Source: a virus. Taken from it: DNA of 42,632 nucleotides. Numbering within the stretch: position 1 is the first letter of the stretch; each line of letters opens with the position of its first letter. Positions 31,701-37,717 of this stretch are shown here, piece by piece. A model generated the notes under the pieces. The model had not been told where the DNA came from, did not search any database, and saw only the letters and a program-made list of their open reading frames with translations. The position numbers were made by a program, and so were the translations under genes. Where the stretch lies: the IMG/VR virus record IMGVR_UViG_3300025669_000073, positions 1 to 42,632 of that record, one strand, 5' to 3'.

Positions 31701-33505
31701 ACCGGCGGCGGACCGCCGAAGTCAAACGTGTGGCCCTGTACCTTGTCTGTCCCGTAGGCTTCCGCGAATTTGCCGAACTGCCGCTGCCCCATATCGAACA
31801 TCGTAGACAGGCGGGTGTCGTACTCCGATTCTTCGATGGTCACTCTGAGCCCGCCGTCCTCGAACCCAATGTCGTGGACCGAACCGCCGAGCATGCCGAG
31901 CGTGAACTTCGGCGTCAGCCCGGACACTTCCTGCGAGGCATTCAACAGGGCCTCGCGCATCGGGGGTGTTAGTGGCGCCTCGCGGATCGCTTGCTCCAAC
32001 TCGCCCTTGATCTCCGCGACCCGGGCCTTGTCGCCGGCAATCTGCGCTGTCTGGATTGCTTCCAGCTTCGGGATACTGTTGGGGACCAGCCTGAATAGCT
32101 GCGGTAGCTTGTCCTGTGCGTACAGGCTCAGGTTGTCCGCAACGCGGACCGCGGACGTCATCGCATCCTTCTGCCAGTCGATTCCGGCGTCATCGTGCGT
32201 GGCTATCCGGTGCTCTATGTCGGCAAGGGCCGGCTCACCGAAGACGCTGGCGTAGCGGTCGGAATAGTGATCACGGAACAAATGCACGCCGAACTCGTGA
32301 TGCCTGCCGGTCTGCGCGATGTCCTCGCGAGCGGGACCGGCCGTGTAGCCGATGTCGTGGTAGAGCTGCGTCATCATTCCTTGCAGGCGGTCATTCGCAG
32401 AGAATGAGGCGGTCCCGGACGCCTCGAGCGCGTCGAGTACCTGATTCTGCGTGCGAATGTTGCCGGCAAGGTGCCGGATCCCGTGGTCTCCGAGCTGGCG
32501 CCTGGACGCTTCGTGAGTCTGGTAGGCAATGTCGCGCGACACGTCCTGCAACATCGAATCGAAGTCTTCGGCGGGCCCATTGATCGAACCCTCGAGGTGC
32601 GCTTGCTCTGCGAGCGAACGCATGGTGTCGAGCGTCGAGTGCGCCATATGGACTTCGTCGCCGGCCATGGCGGAAGCGTACCGCCCGAGCACGGCCTTGG
32701 CATTGCGCACTGCGGCACCGATCTTGCCGGCGTTGACGTTGCCGGAGACCTTCTCGAGCTTCGGCGGGCGCTTGTCCCCGATCTGCGCTAGCCGCGCGTC
32801 GCGGCCGTCTCCCCAGTCGTCTAGGCCGTCCGGCCGCCCCGGGAAGTCCTTTCGCTTTGTCGGCTCTGGCTCTGGCAGGGGTTCGTAGTCAGTGTTGTAG
32901 TCCTCATCGTCCATATCGAAGTCATCGTCGGCACCCTTGGGCGCGGGCTTCTCGCCACCCTTGGGCGGCTTCGTTCCGCGCTCTCCGAGCGGGATCGTCG
33001 CGTCCCCGTCCTGGCTGTGATCTCCCGTGTTGGCATACTTGTTGCCGGGGTCCGGCTTCGGCGCCTTGCTGGCCTCCAGCGCTTGCAGAGCTTCCGCGAA
33101 TTGCTCGTTCGTCATGGTCTTCGGGGTCGCGCTGAGACCAGATACCGTGACCTTCCCGTCGCCGGCCGCGTCGATCTTGCCTTTCTTCCCGCCGATCTTG
33201 AACTTGGCCCCCGCTACCAGTTTGGCGGCCCCTCGGAGCGCTCGCGATACGGCGCCCGGACGCTTGACCTTGGGACGCATACCGAGCGGAACCATGGCGA
33301 TTCCGTCCTTGCTGTGGTTTCCGGGGTGGTCCTGTCCCTCTTCGTAGATGTAGTCGAAGCCCCCGCCGGGCTTGGGGATGCGCCGGAGATACTTGTGCCC
33401 GGGGCGCTCTCCGCCCGGACCGCCGCCGCCGCCCATGCCCCCAGACGATGAGGAAGAGCCGGCGCTTCCGGCGGCCTTGCGGAGACGGTCACTCACTCTG
33501 CTCAT
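25748..33505 (-). CDS. Giant multidomain virion-type protein with HD phosphohydrolase domain (2585 aa)
   Basis: The start is ATG 33505 (MSRVSDRLRK). The N-terminus has a Ser/Gly-rich stretch and GHKYLRR...DYIY (37-54). The motif HSKDG/HSQDG...PLG occurs twice (about 62-76 and 162-176). Residues about 320-480 form a canonical HD domain: H345, H383-D384 (YHDIGY), H402-H403, H437-D438 and D457 (VRVADN). HKYIKR...YRYWY recurs at 690-711, before a small beta domain. A winged-helix-like part covers about 1240-1310 (KALVAAGLAERTG...YRLTPKGVEMA). Long Ala/Lys-rich linkers carry TAADRMKAA-like motifs with M at 910, 1232, 1410, 1959 and 2180. HD proteins hydrolyse phosphate esters of nucleotides; the substrate is unknown. 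Probably injected or internal, by context. Confidence 0.65.
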   Translation of the reverse strand: MSRVSDRLRKAAGSAGSSSSSGGMGGGGGPGGERPGHKYLRRIPKPGGGFDYIYEEGQDHPGNHSKDGIAMVPLGMRPKVKRPGAVSRALRGAAKLVAGAKFKIGGKKGKIDAAGDGKVTVSGLSATPKTMTNEQFAEALQALEASKAPKPDPGNKYANTGDHSQDGDATIPLGERGTKPPKGGEKPAPKGADDDFDMDDEDYNTDYEPLPEPEPTKRKDFPGRPDGLDDWGDGRDARLAQIGDKRPPKLEKVSGNVNAGKIGAAVRNAKAVLGRYASAMAGDEVHMAHSTLDTMRSLAEQAHLEGSINGPAEDFDSMLQDVSRDIAYQTHEASRRQLGDHGIRHLAGNIRTQNQVLDALEASGTASFSANDRLQGMMTQLYHDIGYTAGPAREDIAQTGRHHEFGVHLFRDHYSDRYASVFGEPALADIEHRIATHDDAGIDWQKDAMTSAVRVADNLSLYAQDKLPQLFRLVPNSIPKLEAIQTAQIAGDKARVAEIKGELEQAIREAPLTPPMREALLNASQEVSGLTPKFTLGMLGGSVHDIGFEDGGLRVTIEESEYDTRLSTMFDMGQRQFGKFAEAYGTDKVQGHTFDFGGPPPVLRGRITKDPSEPWKPPARAKKGPDEAAKSWRIPEPIGGNQAAAMVGRMNMAKAMVNRDALALGEIPDGAVLIAIEVDEDLRLVKGASHKYIKRTPYTNARGKQSYRYWYSVPGTKHGIVHSEHLKVGSSFKAHGGHYHISKVDADKGMITVKHDESGNIINMTEANLRTLMHYEQRDSLTARHRRLRGEVDASQKHGSTKQKAGRLKDLADHERVYGAPEKTAGEVTLAGAEQSIKGLERRGGIPAADAKALVQALKDGEWADAAKLAGAVEREYDRKTVLGIVDKLHDAYLHESVAAARKGTAADRMKAAPQTEPPARTTGVKGGEAGKGPKIRMGGFGGGWIKDTLADKYLEDDSPEGDTAREIAAAAGKGVLTLPSDPKDMQRWADFLTQESNGEDENSTEHKRRGETEEAGYSSKTSLGLTRLWQRVNAEIDKAREPAPTGKGAEGETPKPEAPKAQSVARSVSEAAEAAGVGHLVKFDGFVAAPLARAALKDFGSGVANSAGKWGIVSGKPRTARGEVWDGDTPSYTSGGALIGSIRPPRSAAEARKVVRAALQGAVERITAESSYYNPDMSNEAERDKRNEALREKRKQLTSGVNNAVRSMSEALEAEIRTPDAAPKPTAADKMTAADGPAKPTGMASTLLAILSNRRSEDGPGASSGVSSAGEKKAAKALVAAGLAERTGADRKAGTQDYRLTPKGVEMATAWGYEPDKKAADDSYTVDDTLQYAPEMKPPESYKTEGDIRDAMKRHKAISDSLVMLPLDWSDADKAKADKARRAHAEHTVALAGRIAALKTPKPTAAEKMGAAADTALGADAGASRAAKLKEWKAVDAEFLSARPDTDAQQKVRNAGDAAGTATLRQAAKDWERSAAAMDRWAALAGQLSDGDAQLTSGESTGFPRPVSKKAIANVKKMADADRALAGNWGKKAAGQEKATAATAVVAEKMKAESKAAAKLRGAASGAKEQAKRVSRTGDIFGATKPRRDGGPVTAIDRATGQVVTGREGVNMLNQRLAQWRAHERFLRDTDRGALADEALGKITDIQGQIRRLHEAGAHRTPGGGSKQSEAFTTAHHTLASEMAHALKIKAAAEANEGYHGFYGADADEKEKAYTDALNEHVESLESEIRTAGPEAESHDTIVTPSEHDMIVEEGKSANAAKDPLDDLSWRDSSLHTGGNTPHEDRANLAIELHDSAVLDSDFMAPGKYRKDGIEDALAESENAHDTHMERGGRYADKLREHATGLAKYAEKFRIGPNAQAAREAASAISEAGVDARDGYLSQSVAMHGHEDDAVAAGAKPEHSPAQVTTVAVEKAVKANKLTDAQAKAVYWAAGIEPPENPDPNVAAKDDRTAAQKMKAAAGGGEPEYVTASVGEGGKATVRKHRTKAAAERYIEKLSEADSRNTSMGPILEGETLAEAKARVKGHLEPEDPEAKRAASDEYAAGKQAAKAGRFGADHPSTQGDRTVVAMTAAMEGASETDRAALRALQGRVNAAASNLRTYESTGDERFLTDSARALRDKGAAKFMQDERPKTLTKEAVTALLGTPPATKPTPTPAPAPDGAGGGPATRKGTAADRMKAAAVAAPKQAPKVDPLAAEFAAFGGKMPTFDDDDEEAEPAARTVVKDATADVTTDKGAAAHGRAVARVEKMAAMVAKPGKGKKGKTYAPAVAEKLRAIAAKLSAGGPGMPAADRDAAIAEAEGVVQAANVEGAAAKMKAAGEKAAAKTGAEPVPEGWGEKATHQITKADNGVGWDQEYEGHRKGNYIVEKIEDDGRWSVVHAGSGLTLGSPAFTLSDATKRAEYMEQHAPNASAAKTLDATQNHGEESKVAADGAEQIGKHAPPADPARKTWSKKAWASVSDGTDRKNVRGMQRKGFVVSEDRRVYGPNGDMAPVRFRNATAAKKMATVLADKHPDLHDEIGDRDHWIAKIKADKGFAQLVDDSQPEIPRWKNEASFVDWYHDPEYRESNTAKSEYYRDSEPTL
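26958..26994 (-). repeat. 37-bp exact repeat, distal copy (RKGTAADRMKAA linker)
   Basis: Identical over 37 bases to 30768-30804, 3.8 kb apart in the same gene and frame. It encodes the linker motif at residues 2175-2183. Confidence 0.92.
30768..30804 (-). repeat. 37-bp exact repeat, proximal copy (RKGTAADRMKAA linker)
   Basis: Pairs with 26958-26994. It encodes the linker motif at residues 905-913 of the HD-containing giant protein. Codon-level identity with diverged flanks points to recent copying or gene conversion of a linker unit. Confidence 0.92.
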
Positions 33506-33521
33506 GGATTCCCCCGGGGAT

Positions 33522-35435
33522 CTACGGGTCTCGCTTGTCACGGGGAGCATACGGCATATGGAACTGTCCACGCAAAAGCCTTTGGTCCGCTTCGCGAATC
33601 AGCTTCGCTTGAACCTCTGCCGCGGTAGGCACTGGCGGCTGATTCTCGATCGGTACCGACTCGCCCCCCTTGTACTCCGATTCGTCCTCATGCTGCGTGG
33701 TGCGCCCCGCCGCATCGACCACGGTGTACCCGTTCTCCCCGATGCTACCGCCGCGGGCCCCGCCGCGCATGAGCCGCGCCAGCCCGCGCTCCGCGAACCA
33801 CGTCGCCATGATCTGATCGGTCTCTTGCACTTGCGTCCGAAGGTCCGACCCGGTGACCGTCGAGAACGCCTTGACCATCGCGCACACGCCGCAGTCGCAA
33901 CCGTGCGAGTGCCCGTCCATAAGCCCCTTCGGAATCACCCACGCACGGTTCTGGAATTGCACGTCGAGCGACATAACGCCGGTGAGGGGGTCCCACTTGT
34001 TCGTGCCGGTCGTCCAAGCCTTGACCCTCGACGTCCATGGCGCCGGGTTCGCTCCGACCGTGCCCCATTCGATGAGACTGGTCTGGTACCCGTTGGATTC
34101 GACCATGACGAGATCGGGGCGCCAGCGGTTGTACATGAGCGTCAGGTTGTTCGAGGTCTCCGGGCTACTCCAGGCCCCGCGGCGGGCTTCCAGCAACCAC
34201 ACGGTGCGCCCGTCCGTCCCGAGCGCCACGATCGCGTTGCCCGGCCGCTTGGCGCTCGACAAATCCACTCCGAAGGCCACAACGATGCAACCCGCGGGAA
34301 CCTCTGCGAACGCCGGGATCGCCACGACGCAGTCCCCGAAGTGGGGGAACGCCTGTGACCCCTCCGAGAACGGGCGCTGCCGCCGGCCGCAGTTGTGCCA
34401 AACAGACGACTTCGTCTCCAGGCTATCGAGCTTGACCTTGTCGAAGCCACCGGCGGTCCACAGCGGGATCGTTCCGATGGATAGCCCGAACTCGTACTTC
34501 TTGAGGATCGGGCGCTCCGCGGGCTCGTGGACCCGCTGGACGTGCGGCGTAAACGTCCTCGACGTGAGCTGCTGCGCCCACGGGTAGTCCGACAGGTCTA
34601 AGCCATCGGAGACTACCGAGCATTCAATGGTGTCGTTCACTGCCGAGACCGCTTGCACCAGGACGCAGTAGGGCGCGTGACGCAGCGTCCGCGAGCCCCA
34701 CCAGTCCTCATCGTGCCAGCGGGTTCCGATATGCTCTTCGTAGCCTACCCACACCCGGGTCTCGCCCGGCTTGCGCGGCACGATACGCGACTGCCACACG
34801 CCCTCTACAGCTTGGCAGACCTTCTCCCGCTCCGCCGGCTTGAGCACGCTGTTGTGCAGGTCCGCCACGTCGTCTACGAGCAACACGTCCGCGCGCACGC
34901 CGGTACCCGCGCTCATCACCGTCCGTGCCGCAATCGAGGGGTCCGCCGCTGCGCCGCCCCGCTGGCGCTGCATGTAGAGCCGAAGGTCGGCCGGCGAGCG
35001 CCGGTACTTGACGTGCGGGAACAGAAGCATGTACCGGGTCGATTCGATGATGTCTCGAATGAGTCGGATACGCCCGCCCGCGTTTTCGTCACTGTTCGTG
35101 AGGATGAGGATTCGCAGGTCGGGGTCTTGGGCGATGATCCACGCCGCTCGGGCCGCGATGCGCTGTACCGACTTCCCGTGCCCCCATGGGGCGAGCGTCA
35201 CCGGCACCAGCCGGCGGGCCCAACACCACTGCGCGTGCGACTCCCAGCTTCGGTGAATGTCACCCTGTACGAGCGGGACGCCGTCGTCGGAGACCAGGAC
35301 GGCCTCGCAGAACGTGTGGAAGCCCTCTGCGGTGGGTTGCAGGCACCGCTCGCGCAGGTCGATAAGGGACTGCGCCGCGCGCCGCCGCAGCCCCTTGCTG
35401 GTCGCTATCCGGCGTGCTAGTGCCCCTTCGGCCAT
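33522..35435 (-). CDS. Terminase large subunit (637 aa)
   Basis: This ATP-driven packaging motor and nuclease cuts and pumps DNA into the prohead. The N-terminal ATPase shows a Walker A variant PWGHGKS (83-89, K88) and Walker B LLVDD with acidic residues D188/D189 after a hydrophobic strand. The C-terminal RNase-H-like nuclease shows GVDLSS (D391) and MVESNG (E446). The start at 35435 abuts the stop of the preceding zinc-ribbon gene. The C-terminus carries an acidic, Pro-rich extension. It is followed by the giant genes, not the portal, an unusual order. The family is well supported. Confidence 0.9.
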   Translation of the reverse strand: MAEGALARRIATSKGLRRRAAQSLIDLRERCLQPTAEGFHTFCEAVLVSDDGVPLVQGDIHRSWESHAQWCWARRLVPVTLAPWGHGKSVQRIAARAAWIIAQDPDLRILILTNSDENAGGRIRLIRDIIESTRYMLLFPHVKYRRSPADLRLYMQRQRGGAAADPSIAARTVMSAGTGVRADVLLVDDVADLHNSVLKPAEREKVCQAVEGVWQSRIVPRKPGETRVWVGYEEHIGTRWHDEDWWGSRTLRHAPYCVLVQAVSAVNDTIECSVVSDGLDLSDYPWAQQLTSRTFTPHVQRVHEPAERPILKKYEFGLSIGTIPLWTAGGFDKVKLDSLETKSSVWHNCGRRQRPFSEGSQAFPHFGDCVVAIPAFAEVPAGCIVVAFGVDLSSAKRPGNAIVALGTDGRTVWLLEARRGAWSSPETSNNLTLMYNRWRPDLVMVESNGYQTSLIEWGTVGANPAPWTSRVKAWTTGTNKWDPLTGVMSLDVQFQNRAWVIPKGLMDGHSHGCDCGVCAMVKAFSTVTGSDLRTQVQETDQIMATWFAERGLARLMRGGARGGSIGENGYTVVDAAGRTTQHEDESEYKGGESVPIENQPPVPTAAEVQAKLIREADQRLLRGQFHMPYAPRDKRDP

Positions 35436-35633
35436 CTAGCGCTTGCCGCCGATGGGCTCGATTGTGCGCGGCGGCCCTCCGATTGGCACGGGGCTTGCTT
35501 TGCGAAGCGCGTCCGGCTTGGGCTTCCCGCACTTGGAGCACGTTTCGGTCGCGTTCTGGTAGCCGCAGTCGCAGAGCCAGATCCGGGAAGGGCGGCCCTT
35601 CATGAGCGGTGTCAGGTCATCGGACGTCAGCAT
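35436..35633 (-). CDS. Small zinc-ribbon protein next to terminase (65 aa)
   Basis: ATG at 35633 with GGAGG 5 bases upstream sets the start; a longer frame upstream is a shadow of the RyR gene. Cysteines C21-D-C23 and C32-S-K-C35 form one zinc knuckle in WLCDCGYQNATETCSKCGK, like a RanBP2 or rubredoxin-type ribbon. The C-terminus is Pro-rich. The stop touches the terminase start, so the two are probably translated together. The role is unknown; terminase accessory or nucleic-acid binding are guesses. Confidence 0.6.
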   Translation of the reverse strand: MLTSDDLTPLMKGRPSRIWLCDCGYQNATETCSKCGKPKPDALRKASPVPIGGPPRTIEPIGGKR

Positions 35634-35653
35634 CGGAACCTCCGTTGTCGCCG

Positions 35654-35959
35654 TCAGCCTCCGAGCGCTTCGTCGAGCGCTTCGGCCACCGCGTTCACGA
35701 CTGCGATGAAAATGTGATCTTTCTTGCGCTGGGCCGGCGGAAGCTCCGCGTATTCGACCATGCACGGGTGCGTCTTCACGTCGGGATCCTTGGTCGCGCC
35801 GTCCAGCGCTCCCGTCACGCCATCGCGCGCAGAGCTTCGCTGCCAGTCTGGGGCGTCGTCCCAGGACGGCTGCGAGTAGTCTCCGATGCCGATGCAGTAC
35901 GCCCGGTTCGCTTCGTGTGCGGCCCTAGCGCACGCCTCGATGATTTTCCCATGCTTCAT
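35654..35959 (-). CDS. RyR-domain protein (101 aa)
   Basis: The sequence follows the RyR domain pattern known from ryanodine receptors and from phage and bacterial proteins: ARAAHEANRAYCIGIGD (11-27), then QPSWDDAPDWQRSSARDGV (30-48), a linker, KTHPCMVEYAELPPAQRKKD (63-81) and a final helix IFIAVVNAVAEAL. The whole protein is one domain. The function of stand-alone phage RyR proteins is not established; ligand or nucleotide binding has been proposed for the domain. The start overlaps the lipoprotein stop by ATGA, with GGGGG upstream. Confidence 0.75.
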   Translation of the reverse strand: MKHGKIIEACARAAHEANRAYCIGIGDYSQPSWDDAPDWQRSSARDGVTGALDGATKDPDVKTHPCMVEYAELPPAQRKKDHIFIAVVNAVAEALDEALGG

Positions 35960-36156
35960 TCCGTTGCCCCCTTCGCTCCGTTGTCAGTACCCGCGGCGGC
36001 CTTCGCCGCTGGCGCCTTGTTCTTGGCCTGATCGGTCGGCGGGCATACTTTTATGTAGGCACCCCACCCGCCGGGCGCGTTGCCGCCCAGCTCGAGACAC
36101 ACGGGAAGACACCCCGACAGGATCAACGCGAGCGGCACTGCCAGAAGCCACTTCAT
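35956..36156 (-). CDS. Small lipoprotein, possible outer spanin (66 aa)
   Basis: ATG 36156 overlaps the preceding stop. The N-terminus MKWLLAVPLALILSGC is a lipoprotein signal with lipobox LSGC, cysteine at residue 16. The mature part has two more cysteines and an Ala/Lys-rich tail. Small phage lipoproteins of this size are often outer-membrane spanins (Rz1-like) for lysis, but no Rz-like partner, holin or endolysin is visible here, so lysis is only a possibility. Confidence 0.6.
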   Translation of the reverse strand: MKWLLAVPLALILSGCLPVCLELGGNAPGGWGAYIKVCPPTDQAKNKAPAAKAAAGTDNGAKGATE

Positions 36157-36668
36157 AGCGTCCCCGGTCCTGAGTCTCCGCAAGCGAGGCACTTCCACGG
36201 GCCGATCTTCACTCCCGGCCCCTGTTCTCCGTCCACACGAACACTCACGGCCCCACACTTGCAGGACTGCCATGCGCCGGCCGGTTCCTTCCTGTATCCC
36301 TTCGTGGTCCTCGGGGCGATGACGTGCCCCTCCCCGTCCCAGCCCTCATCTTCCTCGCTCGCGTCGCTCCCGGAGCTTTCGGCCAGCTCCACGGCGACGC
36401 GCACCGGATCGTCTTCGGGCTTCAGGAATCGGGAGAGGAAGGCCATGACCCGCAACCCGTCGATCGCGACGTTCCTTGCGAAAAGGCCGGCGTCGCCAGG
36501 GCAGAGCGGATCGCCGTCCGGCAGGTAGGCTTCCCATAGCTCCCGGAACTGGTCCTCAGAGAACGCGACTCCCCCGTGAACGAAGCCCGCGCCCTCTCGC
36601 TTGATCTCTTCTGCGCTTCGCGGTGTCGCCGCGAAGTCTCCGACGATCGTCTTCGGTCGCATGATCAT
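36153..36668 (-). CDS. Unknown protein with C-terminal zinc ribbon (171 aa)
   Basis: The N-terminal half is a mixed fold (FVHGGVAFSEDQFRELWEAYLPDGDP) followed by an acidic Ser/Glu/Asp run. The C-terminus has C136-K-C138 and C160-L-A-C163 in a ribbon with WKCLACGDSGPG. Start M1 at 36668 is used, though M3 is equally possible and neither has a strong ribosome site. The stop overlaps the lipoprotein start (ATGA). No family was recognised. Confidence 0.6.
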   Translation of the reverse strand: MIMRPKTIVGDFAATPRSAEEIKREGAGFVHGGVAFSEDQFRELWEAYLPDGDPLCPGDAGLFARNVAIDGLRVMAFLSRFLKPEDDPVRVAVELAESSGSDASEEDEGWDGEGHVIAPRTTKGYRKEPAGAWQSCKCGAVSVRVDGEQGPGVKIGPWKCLACGDSGPGTL

Positions 36669-36680
36669 GGTTCGTCCGCC

Positions 36681-36758
36681 TCAATCCACCGCTTGCAGTG
36701 CTCGCACGCCCACGCCGATGCAGCACTCGCCCCCGCAGTCCTGGCATTGCCGACTCAT
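36681..36758 (-). CDS. 25-residue cysteine-rich peptide
   Basis: A short frame begins at ATG 36758, overlapping the previous stop as ATGA, with AGAGGA upstream. The peptide MSRQCQDCGGECCIGVGVRA continues only five residues further. Cysteines at 5, 8, 12 and 13 (CxxC...CC) could bind one metal ion. The coupling to its neighbour and the cysteine pattern shared with this gene cluster argue for a real gene, but the size is at the limit of what can be supported. Confidence 0.45.
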   Translation of the reverse strand: MSRQCQDCGGECCIGVGVRALQAVD

Positions 36759-36937
36759 GGTTGGTCCTCTTCCTTTTCTGCATGCAGAGCGCGCACGAGG
36801 CGAGCCACCGCCGGATGATCTTCGCCCAGTTCGGTAGCAATTTCCTCGCACGCCGACAGCGCTTCGCGTTCGTCAAACCGAGTAGCCGAGACCGCATCTT
36901 CTATGCCGGACAGGGCATCTTCGCGCCGTGCTCGCAT
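36755..36937 (-). CDS. Small acidic helical protein (60 aa)
   Basis: The frame from ATG 36937 encodes a helix-rich acidic peptide (EDAVSATRFDEREALSACEE, then LGEDHPAVARLVRALHAEKEED). It overlaps the end of the 51-aa gene in another frame by 37 bases and has a weak ribosome site, so the start is uncertain. Its stop overlaps the start of the 25-residue gene. The family is not recognised. Confidence 0.45.
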   Translation of the reverse strand: MRARREDALSGIEDAVSATRFDEREALSACEEIATELGEDHPAVARLVRALHAEKEEDQP

Positions 36938-37056
36938 TGATAGCACGGGGCATTCTTCTTCCCGAGCGCGGTTGCGTCCGTGTAGCCTTCGATGCAGGCG
37001 TCGGCGGCTACGGGCCGCTCCCTTTTCGGACACCGGATCTTGTCGGTCGCGTTCAT
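36901..37056 (-). CDS. Small zinc-finger-like protein (51 aa)
   Basis: ATG 37056 overlaps the preceding stop by ATGA, with AAGGGGGG upstream. Cysteines C9, C21, C38, C41 and C49 with H43 are spread through a 51-residue chain (IRCPKRERPVAADACIEGY ... APCYQCEHGAKMPCPA). The spacing resembles a compact treble-clef or zinc-knuckle protein. It belongs to the run of small cysteine-rich genes upstream of terminase. Confidence 0.6.
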   Translation of the reverse strand: MNATDKIRCPKRERPVAADACIEGYTDATALGKKNAPCYQCEHGAKMPCPA

Positions 37057-37400
37057 CGGCCCCCCTTTCCCGCCAGCAAAGCCTCGAATAGTTCCGGCTT
37101 CCGGCGCTCGAACTCGTCAATCTCTCGCTGCGTCCTGTCGTCCGGTATCCACCGGGAGTCTCCGGCCATGCCGCCAGGGTGCCCTGTCAGCCCGCGGTAG
37201 ATGCTGTCCGCGTTGAATCCGTGGAAAGTGCTGCGCAGCCAGACGTGTACGCAGGCGCCCATCCAGTTGCGCGCGTCCATCGACTCCCGCAGCGGCATCA
37301 TCTCGAAGCCGTCGAACCCCGGAAGGAACATGCCCGTTACCAGCGTGAAGCCGCCGCCCTCGCGCGCCGTGAAGGCCGCGGGCTTGAACTCGTCGTTCAT
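37053..37400 (-). CDS. Unknown protein with GHPGG motif (115 aa)
   Basis: ATG 37400 overlaps the previous stop as ATGA and has GGGGGA upstream; the long frame before it is a shadow. The protein has a hydrophobic-aromatic middle (FLPGFDGFEMMPLRESMDARNWMGACVHVW split by loops), then IYRGLTGHPGGMAGDSRW and a helical end. The motif YR-x-x-x-GHPGG-x-x-GD recurs at the C-terminus of the neighbour just upstream. No family was recognised. Confidence 0.55.
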   Translation of the reverse strand: MNDEFKPAAFTAREGGGFTLVTGMFLPGFDGFEMMPLRESMDARNWMGACVHVWLRSTFHGFNADSIYRGLTGHPGGMAGDSRWIPDDRTQREIDEFERRKPELFEALLAGKGGR

Positions 37401-37717
37401 CGGTCCCCCATGACGCCACCGGGGTGACCGGAGAATCCGATGTAGCGATAGAGCGCAAGCCGCTCCGTTACCACGAGGAATCGGTACGCCTTTGCCTCGC
37501 TCACCTCTGCGTCGGCCCGAAGCCCCTTCTTGCGCATCAAATCGGCGGCGTACTGCCCGACATGGGCCGCAGCCGCGCACGCCTTTATGGCCCTCTCCAG
37601 GCGGCCCTCGCGGTCGCACGGACGGACCGAGTCGGCCCATTCGACCGACAGGTAGGCGTCGTCGAAGATGATGGCGCCGTCCACGCAGCGCGTTGGCGTT
37701 CCCATTCCTGTGTCCAT
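37397..37717 (-). CDS. Unknown protein ending in a GHPGG motif (106 aa)
   Basis: This mixed alpha/beta protein (DGAIIFDDAYLSVEWADSV, then helices LERAIKACAAAAHVGQYAAD) ends YRYIGFSGHPGGVMGDR, sharing the GHPGG motif with the next gene. Its stop is overlapped by the next start. The start follows the previous stop directly (TGA ATG). The pair may be partly duplicated or bind the same partner. No family was recognised. Confidence 0.55.
   Translation of the reverse strand: MDTGMGTPTRCVDGAIIFDDAYLSVEWADSVRPCDREGRLERAIKACAAAAHVGQYAADLMRKKGLRADAEVSEAKAYRFLVVTERLALYRYIGFSGHPGGVMGDR

Noticed and set aside
35956-36156. Complete lysis cassette around the lipoprotein
   Set aside because: No holin-like membrane protein, endolysin or Rz-like inner-membrane partner is visible nearby, so only the lipoprotein itself is reported.
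36556-36897. Minus-strand frame of 113 codons across the small-gene cluster
   Set aside because: Arg-rich composition typical of an out-of-frame reading; it overlaps three better-supported coupled genes.
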